Shown here: positions 53,874 to 63,600 of the stretch, piece after piece
How the letters are laid out: each line of letters opens with the position of its first letter
Numbering within the stretch: the first letter of the stretch is position 1
Assembly (NCBI RefSeq): GCF_023337795.1
Contig: NZ_JALIRS010000001.1
Span: 186,001-250,000 of the forward strand
Direction: 5' to 3'
DNA length: 64,000 nucleotides
Origin: Lysinibacillus sp. BPa_S21
GTDB lineage: Bacteria; Bacillota; Bacilli; Bacillales_A; Planococcaceae
Made by a program: the position numbers and the translations under genes
The notes under the pieces: model-generated
What the model was told of the DNA's origin: nothing
Seen by the model: the letters and a program-made list of their open reading frames with translations, nothing else
Database searches by the model: none

Positions 53874-54847
53874 TGGGAATGTATTCAGAAGAAATAAACA
53901 ATATGTCAGACAGATCACGTGAAACATTGTTCGAGTTTGCAGAAGTAGATGAGCGCCAAGCTGAAGAAACAGCCTACTCTAATTATTCCTATTGGCGTTC
54001 CACATGGAAATCCTTTTTGAAAAATCGCATGGCTGTCTTTCTATTAGTGGGTGTGCTTATCATTGTAGGTTTCACCATTTTACAGCCGTATTTACCAGCG
54101 CAAAAATCACCGACTGAAATATATTTAGATGAGCAAACAGGGCTTCAAGCACGTAATATTGCTCCAAACGCTGAATTTTGGTTTGGGACAAATTCCATCG
54201 GGCAGGATTTATGGTCACGTATTTGGGCAGGGACAAGGACTTCGTTATTTATTGGCTGTGTCGTTGCTATAGTAGAGGCGATCGTTGGTATTACAATCGG
54301 TACAATATGGGGGTTTTCGCGTAAATTAGAGGTACCCATCACTCAGCTATACAACGTCGTTGATAACATACCGACAACAATCGTGCTTATTTTAATGTCC
54401 TATATTTTGCGGCCAAGTATTTCAACTATTATTATTGCCATGTGTATTACGGGCTGGGTAGAAATGGCGAGATTTATACGCAATCAAATTGTGATTTTAC
54501 GCGATCGTGAATATAATTTAGCCTCAAAATGTTTAGGAACACCTGATTACCGAATTATAGTGAAAAATCTATTACCCTATCTCATTTCCGTCATTATGTT
54601 ACGAATGAGTCTAGCTATCCCATTTGCAATAGGCTCAGAAGTCTTTTTAACATACATTGGATTAGGACTACCGATTAGTGAGCCGTCTTTAGGGAATTTA
54701 ATCAATGAAGGACGCGTTCTAATGATGTCTCCAGAATTAAGATATCAGCTCATTTTTCCAAGTATTGTATTAAGCATCATAACGATTGCATTTTATATAA
54801 TAGGAAATTCATTCGCAGATGCAGCAGATCCGAAAAATCACGTATAA
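53873..54847 (+). CDS. Peptide ABC transporter permease (DppC/OppC family)
   Basis: 324 residues. A long soluble N-terminal tail (about 1-55), then the OppC_N helix and five more helices. Family marks: NAEFWFGTNSIGQDLWSRI and the EAA loop NLASKCLGTPDYRII. Overlaps the preceding permease gene by 1 bp; 9 bp before the ATPase gene. Confidence 0.92.
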   Translation: MGMYSEEINNMSDRSRETLFEFAEVDERQAEETAYSNYSYWRSTWKSFLKNRMAVFLLVGVLIIVGFTILQPYLPAQKSPTEIYLDEQTGLQARNIAPNAEFWFGTNSIGQDLWSRIWAGTRTSLFIGCVVAIVEAIVGITIGTIWGFSRKLEVPITQLYNVVDNIPTTIVLILMSYILRPSISTIIIAMCITGWVEMARFIRNQIVILRDREYNLASKCLGTPDYRIIVKNLLPYLISVIMLRMSLAIPFAIGSEVFLTYIGLGLPISEPSLGNLINEGRVLMMSPELRYQLIFPSIVLSIITIAFYIIGNSFADAADPKNHV

Positions 54848-54856
54848 AGGGGCCTG

Positions 54857-55918
54857 ATGGAAATGACACAAACGAAATCGCCTATTTTAACCATCCATAA
54901 CCTTGTCATCAAATTTACTCTTCGTGGTAGAGTGCTAACGGCTATTCGAAATATTTCTCTTGATTTATATAAAGGTGAAAGTCTGGCGATTGTTGGCGAA
55001 TCTGGTTCAGGAAAATCCGTTCTAATGAAGTCAATCATGGGCTTGCTCGATAAAAATGGCTACATTGATCAGGGACAGATTATCTATAATCATCACAATA
55101 TAGCACAGTTTAAAACCGAACGGGAGTGGCTAAGCATCCGAGGAAAAGAAATAGCCATGGTTACGCAAGATCCAATGACATCATTAAATCCACTTAAAAC
55201 GATTGGTAAGCAAATTGAGGAATGCGTGAATTTACATCAACGTTTAAAGGGGAAAGCTGCATACGAAGAAACCTTAAAATTGTTAAAAGATGTAGGTATT
55301 CACGATGTGGAAAAACGCTATAAGCAATACCCTCACGAATTTTCCGGAGGCATGCGTCAACGAATCGTCATCGCAATTGCGCTAGCATGTAAGCCCCAAA
55401 TTTTAATTTGTGATGAACCAACAACTGCATTAGATGTAACAATTCAAGCACAAATTTTACAGCTTTTAAAAAATCTTCAACAAAAATATGGACTCACAAC
55501 CGTTTATATAACGCATGATTTAGGCGTTGTAGCGAAGGTTGCCGATCGTATTGCAGTCATGTATGCAGGTGATGTCATCGAAGTGGGTAAGACACATGAA
55601 ATATTCTTTAATGGCAAGCATCCCTACACTTGGGCACTTATTTCATCATTGCCGCAACTAGGGTCAAAAGGGGAGCAGCTTTTTTCTATCAAAGGTACTC
55701 CACCAAATCTTTTTCAAGAGATTAAAGGAGATGCTTTTGCACCTCGCAATCAATATGCGTTAAAGATTGATTTTGTCGAGCGTCCTCCATTTTTTAAGGT
55801 GAGTGACACACATTATGCTCGTACATGGCTATTAGATCCACTCGCTCCAAAAGTAGAGCCTCCTGAAGCACTACAAGCTTTTTTTGCGGAAGGGAGACGA
55901 TTCGCGCATGAATCATAG
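54857..55918 (+). CDS. Peptide ABC transporter ATP-binding protein (DppD/OppD family)
   Basis: 353 residues. Walker A GESGSGKS near 52, signature FSGGMRQR near 166, Walker B LICDEP near 187 and switch His in THDLG. The C-terminal region has the oligopeptide-ATPase end ([19 protein letters not shown]), although the usual cysteine-rich Fe-S-type motif is not seen. Overlaps the next ATPase gene by 11 bp. Confidence 0.92.
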   Translation: MEMTQTKSPILTIHNLVIKFTLRGRVLTAIRNISLDLYKGESLAIVGESGSGKSVLMKSIMGLLDKNGYIDQGQIIYNHHNIAQFKTEREWLSIRGKEIAMVTQDPMTSLNPLKTIGKQIEECVNLHQRLKGKAAYEETLKLLKDVGIHDVEKRYKQYPHEFSGGMRQRIVIAIALACKPQILICDEPTTALDVTIQAQILQLLKNLQQKYGLTTVYITHDLGVVAKVADRIAVMYAGDVIEVGKTHEIFFNGKHPYTWALISSLPQLGSKGEQLFSIKGTPPNLFQEIKGDAFAPRNQYALKIDFVERPPFFKVSDTHYARTWLLDPLAPKVEPPEALQAFFAEGRRFAHES

Positions 55919-56855
55919 AGATGTATTAGTAGAAGTTAAAAATTTAAAGGTTGTTTTTGGTAAAGGCAAACATAAATTTACAGCTATTGATGATGTTAGC
56001 TTCGATATTTTTAAAGGCGAAACATTTGGTTTAGTAGGTGAATCAGGTTCTGGGAAAACAACAATTGGTCGAGCGATTATGCGCATCAATGAAGTGACCG
56101 AAGGGCAAATTCTGTATCACGGTAAGAAACTAAATGGCAAAATATCGAGAGAGTGGGATCGAGAAATCACTCAGAAAATCCAAATGATTTTTCAAGATCC
56201 TATGGCATCATTAAATGAACGCGCTAAAGTAGACTATATTATTTCAGAGGGTCTTATTAATACAAAAAACTTTGAAAATGAGGCTGAGCGTCAGCAAAAG
56301 GTACGAAATGCACTATTAAATGTAGGATTACTACCGGAGTTTTCTAGTCGCTTCCCACATGAATTTTCAGGAGGGCAACGTCAGCGTATCGGCATTGCAC
56401 GTGCTCTAGTAATGGAGCCAGAATTTATTATTGCGGATGAACCAATTTCCGCATTAGACGTATCCATTCGTGCACAAGTATTAAATTTATTAGCAAAGCT
56501 ACAGCAGCAAAATGATTTAACGTATTTATTCATTGCGCATGACTTATCAGTCGTCCGATTTATTACGGACAGAACGGCTGTTATTTATAAAGGTAAAATC
56601 GTAGAGCTAGCGGAAACAGAAAAGCTGTTTGCTCATCCTGTTCACCCCTATACAAGGGCATTATTGTCGGCAGTACCTGAGCCGAATCCTTATAAGGAGC
56701 GTGATAAAGTCGTAGAAATCTATGATCCTTCACAGCACCGCTATGATATTCAACCACCGTCATTTTACGAAATAGAGGAAGGTCATTTTGTATTGGCAAA
56801 TGAAGAGGAATTGGAAAGATACCGAACTTCACTAAAAACGGAGGTGCGTAAATGA
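55908..56855 (+). CDS. Peptide ABC transporter ATP-binding protein (DppF/OppF family)
   Basis: 315 residues. Walker [14 protein letters not shown] near 48, signature [13 protein letters not shown], Walker [12 protein letters not shown] and a C-terminal PHPYT-like segment [12 protein letters not shown]. subtilis YkfD is the equivalent subunit of that operon. ATG 55908 with GGGAGA is chosen over the upstream frame start at 55884. Overlaps ykfA by 4 bp. Confidence 0.92.
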   Translation: MNHRDVLVEVKNLKVVFGKGKHKFTAIDDVSFDIFKGETFGLVGESGSGKTTIGRAIMRINEVTEGQILYHGKKLNGKISREWDREITQKIQMIFQDPMASLNERAKVDYIISEGLINTKNFENEAERQQKVRNALLNVGLLPEFSSRFPHEFSGGQRQRIGIARALVMEPEFIIADEPISALDVSIRAQVLNLLAKLQQQNDLTYLFIAHDLSVVRFITDRTAVIYKGKIVELAETEKLFAHPVHPYTRALLSAVPEPNPYKERDKVVEIYDPSQHRYDIQPPSFYEIEEGHFVLANEEELERYRTSLKTEVRK

Positions 56856-57784
56856 TTTCTCCAAAGGCATTGAAAAAAGGTGACACAATTGGTCTTATTA
56901 GTGCTTCGGGTGCAACACCACCTGAAAAATTTCTCCCAGCAGTTAAAAGCATTGAAAAGCTAGGTTTTAAGGTTGTTACGGGGGAAACTTGCAGGGCAAG
57001 ACATGGCTACTTAGCAGGCTCTGATGAACTAAGAGCCGCTGATGTGAATCAAATGTTTAGGGACACTAATATTGACGGCATCTTCTGTATACGTGGAGGT
57101 TATGGAGCGACGAAAATATTGCCGCTTCTGGATTTCGATATGATCAAGGCAAACCCAAAAGTATTTGCTGGCTATAGCGATGTGACGGCATTACATATCG
57201 CTTTTAATCAAAAATGTGGCTTTGTCACATATCATACACCAATGCCCTCTACAGAATTTATTCGATCAGAGATGGATCCATATACTTGGAATTCCTTTAT
57301 TAAAAGTGTAACGGCAACAGAACGTTTAGACTACGGCCTTGAAAATCCACCAGGACGGACAATGACAACGCTTGTAGATGGAAAAGCGACAGGGCAACTT
57401 ATTGGTGGGAACTTAACACTAGTGACCGCATCTCTTGGGACACCTTATGAAATTGAAACAAAGGGCAAAATATTATTTTTAGAAGATGTAGACGAGAGTG
57501 AGCAACGCGTTGATCGAATGCTTACGCAGCTAAAATTAGCAGGCAAACTAGATGATGTGGCAGGTATTTTATTAGGAGCATGGACAAATTGCGGCCCTGA
57601 AAGTCCAAAACATCCAGAGCATAGCCTATCCCTACAAACTATTTTTCAAGAAATTTTAGGTCCACTCCATAAACCTATCATCAAGGACATAGCTTGTGGT
57701 CACTGTTTACCAACGATGTCACTGCCACTAGGTCGAACTATAACGATGGACACAGAGAATCAGACGATAAAAGTTATAGAGTAG
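56852..57784 (+). CDS. ykfA: LD-carboxypeptidase (YkfA, S66 family)
   Basis: 310 residues. S66 marks: [11 protein letters not shown] at the start, [14 protein letters not shown], nucleophile Ser near 109 in AGYSDVTAL, and the Glu and His of the triad in FLEDVDES and CGHCLP. It removes the terminal D-Ala from murein tetrapeptides in the cytosol. Its ATG overlaps the stop of the ATPase gene. Confidence 0.93.
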   Translation: MISPKALKKGDTIGLISASGATPPEKFLPAVKSIEKLGFKVVTGETCRARHGYLAGSDELRAADVNQMFRDTNIDGIFCIRGGYGATKILPLLDFDMIKANPKVFAGYSDVTALHIAFNQKCGFVTYHTPMPSTEFIRSEMDPYTWNSFIKSVTATERLDYGLENPPGRTMTTLVDGKATGQLIGGNLTLVTASLGTPYEIETKGKILFLEDVDESEQRVDRMLTQLKLAGKLDDVAGILLGAWTNCGPESPKHPEHSLSLQTIFQEILGPLHKPIIKDIACGHCLPTMSLPLGRTITMDTENQTIKVIE

Positions 57785-57791
57785 GTGAAAT

Positions 57792-58577
57792 ATGAGGCAA
57801 ACAATCACACAGCTTCTTCAAAAAGCTCCCTATCATGTGCGTATGTATGTGAAAGATTGTAAAACGGAACAATTTTTCATTCGTGAGAAACTAGAAGAAA
57901 CGTTTTCTAGTGCTAGCTTAATCAAGGTGCCTATATTGCTTGCTGTTTTGAACTATTTAGAAAGTACCAACCAATCTTTAGAGCAAGAGGTTAACATAGC
58001 ACCGGAAGAATGGGTTGATTTTAGCATTATTAGTGAGCAGCGTTTAGAGCAAAGCACCATCTATGAGCTTTTAGTATGGATGATTATTACGAGTGATAAT
58101 ACAGCAGCAAATGTACTAATCGATTTTCTAGGAATGGATGCACTCAATCAATACTTTCGTCAAATTGGGCTTGTGCAAACAACCATTCAACGTAAGATGA
58201 TGGATGTTGAAAGGCTTGCACAAGGCTTTGATAATACAACGACTGCAAGTGATATGGCACAGCTATTTACTCGAATTTATCGCAGGGACTTATTATCACC
58301 AACATTTAGTGAGCTAACGATAGATATTTTAAGGCGTCAACGTATTCACGAATCATTAACGCGTTATTTAGTAGATGATGTGAAGATTGCTCATAAAACA
58401 GGTGGTCTTGAAACAGTAGATCATGATGCAGGGATTGTATACAGCAGCTCGGGGGATTATCTTATTGGCGTTTTCGTAACAGAGGTTACGAATAATGATC
58501 TTGCAAGGCAGCTAATTGGTCGTATTTCCAAAACTGTTTACGAGAGCTTGGTGAAGCGGAAGGAGTTGATAGAATGA
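57792..58577 (+). CDS. Cytosolic serine hydrolase, class A beta-lactamase fold
   Basis: 261 residues with the penicillin-recognising motifs: Ser42-x-x-Lys45 (SLIK), Ser101-Asp-Asn103 and KTGG near the end. There is no signal peptide, unlike true beta-lactamases, and the omega-loop region (VERLAQGFDNTTTASDM) is short and lacks the ExxLN of class A enzymes. With its place in a murein-peptide operon, a peptidase or amide-hydrolase role on imported peptides is likelier than drug resistance. Starts 7 bp after ykfA and overlaps ykfC by 4 bp. Confidence 0.85.
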   Translation: MRQTITQLLQKAPYHVRMYVKDCKTEQFFIREKLEETFSSASLIKVPILLAVLNYLESTNQSLEQEVNIAPEEWVDFSIISEQRLEQSTIYELLVWMIITSDNTAANVLIDFLGMDALNQYFRQIGLVQTTIQRKMMDVERLAQGFDNTTTASDMAQLFTRIYRRDLLSPTFSELTIDILRRQRIHESLTRYLVDDVKIAHKTGGLETVDHDAGIVYSSSGDYLIGVFVTEVTNNDLARQLIGRISKTVYESLVKRKELIE

Positions 58578-59401
58578 ATGCTATTGTGAAATCAATGATT
58601 GCCAATTTACATGCAAAGCCGGATGAAGCCTCCGAATTAGTGGATGAAGTACTATACGGAATGACGGTTCAAATCATGGAAGACATAGATGAGCGCTGGG
58701 TACGCATCCAAACCGCCTATCACTATGAAGGTTTTTGTCAAAAAGATAACTTCATCGTTGATAAAACAAAAACAGATACTTGGCGACAAGAAGCAAATCA
58801 TTTTATTATCCAAAGCTTCGCTGATGTTTTGCAGCAACCTCGAATTCAGAGTGCGAAAATGATGACGCTCGTTAAAGGCTCCATCATCTGTTCAATCACT
58901 ATTGACGAGCTAGATCCCAAATGGGCAGCAGTGCAATTAGTGTCGGGGGAGATTGGTTATGTACGTAAGAAATGGCTACAAGAAAAGATTCCAGAAAACA
59001 GCTTATCCGAGCAACAATTACGAGAAAATGTTGTCCAAACAGCGCTTAGCTATTTAGCAACACCCTATCGCTGGGGAGGAAAATCGCCGCTAGGTATTGA
59101 TTGCTCGGGTTTATGTTCAATGGCCTATATGCTAAATGGGGTAACTATTTATCGGGATGCAAAAATCGTAGATGGATTTCCAATCAAGGAAATATCTTTA
59201 GAGCACATACAAAAGGGGGACTTATTATACTTCCCAGGACATATTGCCTTATATATAGGGGATCACCTTTATGTACATTCTTCGCTTGGTGGGAACGAGG
59301 TGACTATTAATAGTCTGGACGAACAGCATGAGCAATACCGAAAAGATTTGGCAACCACCATTACCGCTGTGGGCAGTTTATTCTGTAGGTATACACATTA
59401 A
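58574..59401 (+). CDS. ykfC: Gamma-D-glutamyl-L-diamino acid endopeptidase (YkfC, NlpC/P60)
   Basis: 275 residues, no signal peptide. Two bacterial SH3-like repeats (about 1-150) precede an NlpC/P60 domain with catalytic Cys in GIDCSGLCSMAY (near 177) and His in FPGHIALYIG (near 222). It cuts between D-Glu and the diamino acid in murein peptides that have a free N-terminal L-Ala. Last gene of the operon, closed by a strong terminator. Confidence 0.93.
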   Translation: MNAIVKSMIANLHAKPDEASELVDEVLYGMTVQIMEDIDERWVRIQTAYHYEGFCQKDNFIVDKTKTDTWRQEANHFIIQSFADVLQQPRIQSAKMMTLVKGSIICSITIDELDPKWAAVQLVSGEIGYVRKKWLQEKIPENSLSEQQLRENVVQTALSYLATPYRWGGKSPLGIDCSGLCSMAYMLNGVTIYRDAKIVDGFPIKEISLEHIQKGDLLYFPGHIALYIGDHLYVHSSLGGNEVTINSLDEQHEQYRKDLATTITAVGSLFCRYTH

Positions 59402-59426
59402 TTTAAATTTATTCTTTTATAAGATA

Positions 59427-59464
59427 AAATCTCCATGTCCAAAATTGCACATGGAGATTTTTTT
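59427..59464. terminator. Bidirectional terminator at the end of the murein-peptide operon
   Basis: Perfect 12-bp stem AAATCTCCATGT/ACATGGAGATTT with a 10-nt loop and T runs on both strands; shared with the convergent glucosaminidase gene. Confidence 0.9.
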
Positions 59465-59466
59465 CA

Positions 59467-60225
59467 TTAATATTTATAAATATTTAATTGTTGACCGGCT
59501 TCAATTCTATCAGATCGAAGCTGATTCCATTGTTTAATGGACGTAACTTTAACATTATGAGCCTCTGCAATATGCATAAGAGAGTCACCATCAGCTACGG
59601 TAATTGTCTTTTTATCTTTGACGGGGCTGTCATACTGTTGTAAATCATACTTTGCTATTACTGCATTAAGTTTTTCGTTGTATTGTGAATCTGTTGCATA
59701 GGAGCCTGTTAAAAACTTCGTAGCATCTGTATAGGACTTCGTATTGCTTTTAAAAACGCCTGCATAGAAATTTTTGTTCCATGAAACCCCATTACGCATT
59801 AATTTCACATAATCTTGAATGGAAGCTTCATAGGAAGGATATTTGCGAAATTCAGCCATTACCCTTGTCATGTTACCCGAACCATCATCTTCAGATGTTT
59901 CCAATGTAACGGAGTTATTTTGGTAACTACCTTTCATACCAAATAAATTATTATTTGGAGCAGATCCAAGACCACTTTGTCCATGTTCACTTTCTAAAAC
60001 GGCTTGCGCAATGATAATTGATGCGTACAAATCATTTTCGGCACCTTGCTTCCGAGCAATTTCAGCGATAGAGCCAATGAACTCTTCTACACTAGGATTT
60101 TCAACAACATTCTCAGGCTCTACATTCTCATTCGTATTGAATAGTTGCGTCACCATAAAAAACGAAATACAGATAACAATAACAGCAATCATAAGGCCTT
60201 TAAAAAAATTAATGATGTATTTCAT
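59467..60225 (-). CDS. Glucosaminidase (GH73) with C-terminal LysM domain
   Basis: 252 residues. A single N-terminal membrane helix (about 11-27) anchors or exports it, then a GH73 N-acetylglucosaminidase domain (about 48-195) with the catalytic Glu78 in QAVLESEHGQSGLG, then a LysM peptidoglycan-binding domain (TITVADGDSLMHIAEAHNV, about 207-252). It cleaves glycan strands outside the cell. It lies convergent to the murein-peptide operon, so wall cutting and peptide salvage are encoded side by side. Confidence 0.9.
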   Translation of the reverse strand: MKYIINFFKGLMIAVIVICISFFMVTQLFNTNENVEPENVVENPSVEEFIGSIAEIARKQGAENDLYASIIIAQAVLESEHGQSGLGSAPNNNLFGMKGSYQNNSVTLETSEDDGSGNMTRVMAEFRKYPSYEASIQDYVKLMRNGVSWNKNFYAGVFKSNTKSYTDATKFLTGSYATDSQYNEKLNAVIAKYDLQQYDSPVKDKKTITVADGDSLMHIAEAHNVKVTSIKQWNQLRSDRIEAGQQLNIYKY

Positions 60226-60481
60226 TGTTGATTGATGTTGGGTATAACAACATCTTCCTCCTTTCTTATTTCCATAACGAAGTTCATATTAAGAGTTTTA
60301 TATAGAAAAAAAGTCAGTTTACTTTTATAGAGTACATCATAAATAGAACGAAAAATCCTTTATTTAGTTCCTTAATTACCAGCACCTTTTAGAAATAAAA
60401 GGTCATTAAAATAGCAATAGCTACTCAAAAAAACAAAAAAATGAGATATTAACATTGATGAGGCTATACATTTTGAAGGGA

Positions 60482-60517
60482 CCTTTATTGAATAATAGTT
60501 TTATTATTCAATAAAGG
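60482..60517. repeat. Perfect 16-bp inverted repeat with GTTT loop
   Basis: CCTTTATTGAATAATA and its exact complement around GTTT. It is more than 250 bp from either flanking gene and has no T run, so it may be an operator, a relic or a small-RNA hairpin. Confidence 0.65.
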
Positions 60518-60830
60518 AATACGATTTTCTATGGAAATTATGAGGCAAATAGAGTAGAGCGTCAAGAGGACCAAAGTTATGATGTAGAACAAAAAAATAA
60601 GTTTGAAATGACTTTAGTTAGTGAAAAATAAAAAGGAACATAGTGAATCTAAAAAAAGAGATAGTTCTAGACCTACAATGTTTAACGTATATGAAATGAA
60701 GAGGGTTAAAATAGTAGTTTATTTCTATATTCAAACATTAAGTTAATATACATAGTACGTTCTCAAAAAATCAAGAAATGCGGGTAAAGGGTTTAGTTGA
60801 TTGTAGTGTAGGAAAAGCTTTGCTCTGTTC

Positions 60831-60961
60831 GAAAGCGAAGCGACAGCAACACTGTTTTATCTGCGCGAAAGCGAAGCGACAGCAACAAATGTTTTCTGTA
60901 GCGAAAGCGAAGCGACAGCAACAAATGTTTTCTGTAGCGAAAGCGAAGCGACAGCAACAAA
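60831..60961. repeat. Array C: four tandem units with an exact 36-bp period
   Basis: GAAAGCGAAGCGACAGCAAC begins at 60831, 60867, 60903 and 60939. The remaining 16 bases are identical in units 2 and 3 (AAATGTTTTCTGTAGC) and differ in unit 1; the fourth unit runs out after the core. With no variable spacers it is not a CRISPR. Confidence 0.85.
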
Positions 60962-61065
60962 GCGCCCAGTGGGATCGGAAATCAACCACTCGATTTGCCG
61001 AAGAACCATTTAGTCGGTGAATAATGATAGTAATACGATGTCTCTCTAAAAAAGGAGCTTATACA

Positions 61066-62031
61066 ATGATAGCATTTGACCATGTCACAAAAAAATATGT
61101 AAATGACCAAGTCGCAGTGAAATCTATTAATTTAGAGATCAACAAAGGAGAATTTTTTGTTCTTATTGGACCTAGCGGCTGTGGAAAAACAACATTATTA
61201 AAGATGATTAATCGTTTAATTCCTTTAACAGAAGGAACCATCCGAATTAATGGTAAAAGAATTAGCGATTACAACATTCATGAGTTGCGATGGAATATCG
61301 GCTATGTTCTTCAACAAATTGCACTTTTTCCCCATATGTCGATTGAAGAAAATATAGCTGTTGTTCCTGAATTGAAGAAATGGAGTAAACCTCAAATCCA
61401 GCAAAGAGTGCGTGAACTATTAGATATGGTTGGACTTGAACCGGATAAATATAGTCAGCGCAAGCCCAAAGAGCTTTCTGGTGGTGAGCAACAAAGGGTA
61501 GGTGTTGTTCGTGCTTTAGCGGCTGATCCCGAAATCATTTTAATGGATGAGCCTTTTAGTGCTTTAGATCCGATTAGCCGTACAAAATTACAAGATGATC
61601 TTCTTGAGCTTCAGCAAACGATACAAAAAACAATCGTTTTTGTTTCGCACGATATGCAGGAGGCCATAAAATTAGGTGATAGAATATGTGTAATGAAGGA
61701 TGGAGAGATTGTACAGATTGGTACTCCACATGAAATCCTACAAAATCCCGTTAATGCTTTTGTTCGCGAATTTGTTGGGATAAAGGAGTATGAGATAAAT
61801 AATTTCCATATCCAAACGGTAATTGAACCAATTGCTGATGAGGCTATTCAGAGCAATCAAGAGAACACTATTTCTTACAAAGATTCTTTACAAACCATTC
61901 TACAAAAATTAGCTCTTTATGAATTTTTAGTTGTGGAAGATAAAGGGAAAATAATTGGTGTTGTCACAAGAGCATCTATGCTTCTGTATTTAGCGCAAGA
62001 TTCCCTAGAAAGAGGTAATCAAAATGGCTAA
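61066..62031 (+). CDS. Osmoprotectant-type ABC transporter ATP-binding protein (OpuCA/ProV-like)
   Basis: 321 residues. Walker A GPSGCGKTT near 36-44, signature LSGGEQQRVG near 140, Walker B IILMDEPF near 160 and switch His in VSHDMQEA. A C-terminal part (about 240-315) has one CBS-like segment (LALYEFLVVEDKGKIIGVVTRASM) rather than a clear CBS pair. ATG 61066 follows AAAGGAG; the frame from 61024 has none. Overlaps the next gene by 8 bp. Quaternary amines such as glycine betaine or choline are likely substrates. Confidence 0.9.
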   Translation: MIAFDHVTKKYVNDQVAVKSINLEINKGEFFVLIGPSGCGKTTLLKMINRLIPLTEGTIRINGKRISDYNIHELRWNIGYVLQQIALFPHMSIEENIAVVPELKKWSKPQIQQRVRELLDMVGLEPDKYSQRKPKELSGGEQQRVGVVRALAADPEIILMDEPFSALDPISRTKLQDDLLELQQTIQKTIVFVSHDMQEAIKLGDRICVMKDGEIVQIGTPHEILQNPVNAFVREFVGIKEYEINNFHIQTVIEPIADEAIQSNQENTISYKDSLQTILQKLALYEFLVVEDKGKIIGVVTRASMLLYLAQDSLERGNQNG

Positions 62032-63538
62032 TTTTATTGAAGTGTTTAGTGAACGAAAAGGCCAACTGTTGGCATCTTTATTAGAGCATATTCAAATTTC
62101 CTTTATTGCACTATTCCTTGCAGTAGTCATTGCTATTCCTCTAGGCATCTATTTAACAAATAAAAAGAAAATAGCAGAAAGTATCATTGGTATTAGTGCG
62201 ATTTTACAAACAATCCCTTCATTAGCATTATTAGGGTTGTTGATTCCGTTGTTTGGCATCGGCAAAGTACCTGCAATTATTGCCTTAGTTGTTTATGCAC
62301 TCCTCCCGATTTTACGTAATACATTTACTGGGATAAATGAAGTAGATCCGTCTTTAAAAGAGGCAGCGATGGCTATGGGGATGAATACGCGAAAGCGATT
62401 AGTGAAAGTAGAATTGCCTCTTGCTATGCCTGTTATTATGGCGGGAATTAGAACAGCCATGGTATTAATCGTTGGAACGGCAACTTTAGCAGCATTAATC
62501 GGGGCGGGAGGATTAGGGGATATCATTTTACTTGGTATTGATCGAAATAATACAGCTCTTATAATTTTAGGTGCTGTTCCTGCAGCGTTTTTAGCATTGG
62601 TGTTCGACTTCTTACTGAAAAAGCTAGAATCACTTTCCTTTAAAAGCACGTTTACGGCATTGAGTATGCTAAGTGTTGTGGCCGTATTAATGATTATCTT
62701 CCCGCTACTAAACTTCAAAGAGAAAGAAGAAATTGTCATTGCAGGGAAGCTTGGCGCTGAGCCTGAAATTCTAATCAATATGTATAAATTGCTTATTGAA
62801 AATGAAACAGACTTAAAGGTGCAATTAAAACCTGGGCTTGGTAAGACCTCATTCGTATTCAATGCACTTAAATCTGGTAGCATCGATATATATCCAGAAT
62901 TTACTGGAACGGCAATTTCAGAGTTTTTAAAAGAGGAAGCCATCAATAATAATCAGGAAGATGTTTATAATCAGGCAAAAGAAGGAATGAAGAAAAAGTT
63001 TGGCATGGTGATGCTTAGTCCGATGAAATATAACAATACGTATACACTGGCAGTATCAAAGCAAATGGCTGAAACCTACCATTTGAAAACAATCTCTGAC
63101 ATTAAACCTATTCAAGAAACGATCAAAGCCGGTTTCACATTGGAATTTAATGATCGAGAAGATGGTTATTTAGGAATTCAAAAGCGTTATGGTATTATAC
63201 TTTCCAACATAACAACGATGGAGCCAAAGCTTAGATATCAGGCGATCGAATCAGGAAATATTGATGTATTAGACGCTTATTCAACAGATAGTGAAATCAG
63301 ACAATATCATCTACAAGTTTTGGAGGATGATCAGCAACTATTTCCGCCGTATCAAGGCGCTCCTTTACTAAGAAAAGAGACATTAGAGAAATATCCTGAG
63401 GTTAAAACTGCCTTAAATAAGCTGGCAAATCAAATAACAGATGATGAGATGCGTGAAATGAATTATCAAGTAAATGTTAAAGGTCAAAATATAGAGGACG
63501 TGGCACGCGAATATTTAATAAAGGCAGAATTGTTGTAA
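62024..63538 (+). CDS. Fused permease/substrate-binding protein of an osmoprotectant-type ABC importer
   Basis: 504 residues. Residues 1-235 are a ProW-like permease with six or seven helices and the EAA loop EAAMAMGMNTRKRLVKVELP. Residues about 238-504 are an OpuAC-type binding domain (IVIAGKLGAEPEILINMYKLLIE, SGSIDIYPEFTGTAISE). Such fusions occur in OpuF, BusB and EgtU systems; ligands differ (betaines, ergothioneine), so the substrate is open. ATG overlaps the ATPase gene. Terminator follows. Confidence 0.9.
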   Translation: MANFIEVFSERKGQLLASLLEHIQISFIALFLAVVIAIPLGIYLTNKKKIAESIIGISAILQTIPSLALLGLLIPLFGIGKVPAIIALVVYALLPILRNTFTGINEVDPSLKEAAMAMGMNTRKRLVKVELPLAMPVIMAGIRTAMVLIVGTATLAALIGAGGLGDIILLGIDRNNTALIILGAVPAAFLALVFDFLLKKLESLSFKSTFTALSMLSVVAVLMIIFPLLNFKEKEEIVIAGKLGAEPEILINMYKLLIENETDLKVQLKPGLGKTSFVFNALKSGSIDIYPEFTGTAISEFLKEEAINNNQEDVYNQAKEGMKKKFGMVMLSPMKYNNTYTLAVSKQMAETYHLKTISDIKPIQETIKAGFTLEFNDREDGYLGIQKRYGIILSNITTMEPKLRYQAIESGNIDVLDAYSTDSEIRQYHLQVLEDDQQLFPPYQGAPLLRKETLEKYPEVKTALNKLANQITDDEMREMNYQVNVKGQNIEDVAREYLIKAELL

Positions 63539-63561
63539 GACGAAAATAATATGATACAAAT

Positions 63562-63600
63562 AGCTAGAAAAGAGATGAATATCTTTTATCTAGCTTTTTT
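63562..63600 (+). terminator. Intrinsic terminator after the osmoprotectant transporter genes
   Basis: AGCTAGA pairs with TCTAGCT, extended inside by a second A/T-rich stem, then TTTTTT. Confidence 0.75.

Larger units (their letters stand above)
60226..61065. other. 840-bp intergenic region between divergent genes
   Basis: A/T-rich on the left with the glucosaminidase upstream region. Contains a perfect 16-bp hairpin (60482-60517) and a 36-bp tandem array (60831-60961), both listed. The 80-codon frame across the array is a by-product of the repeat. No other gene seen. Confidence 0.6.

Noticed and set aside
60831..60961. CRISPR-like appearance of the 36-bp repeat
   Set aside because: The units are contiguous and the intervals between cores are the same sequence in units 2 and 3; no unique spacers and no cas genes.
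60778..61020. 80-codon ORF with a 12-residue repeat (KAKRQQQMFSVA) across array C, with a matching frame on the other strand
   Set aside because: The 36-bp period is a multiple of three, so frames stay open by chance on both strands. No ribosome binding site and no known family.
62293..62946. 217-codon minus-strand ORF inside the permease fusion gene
   Set aside because: Antisense shadow of a clear ABC permease/binding-protein gene.
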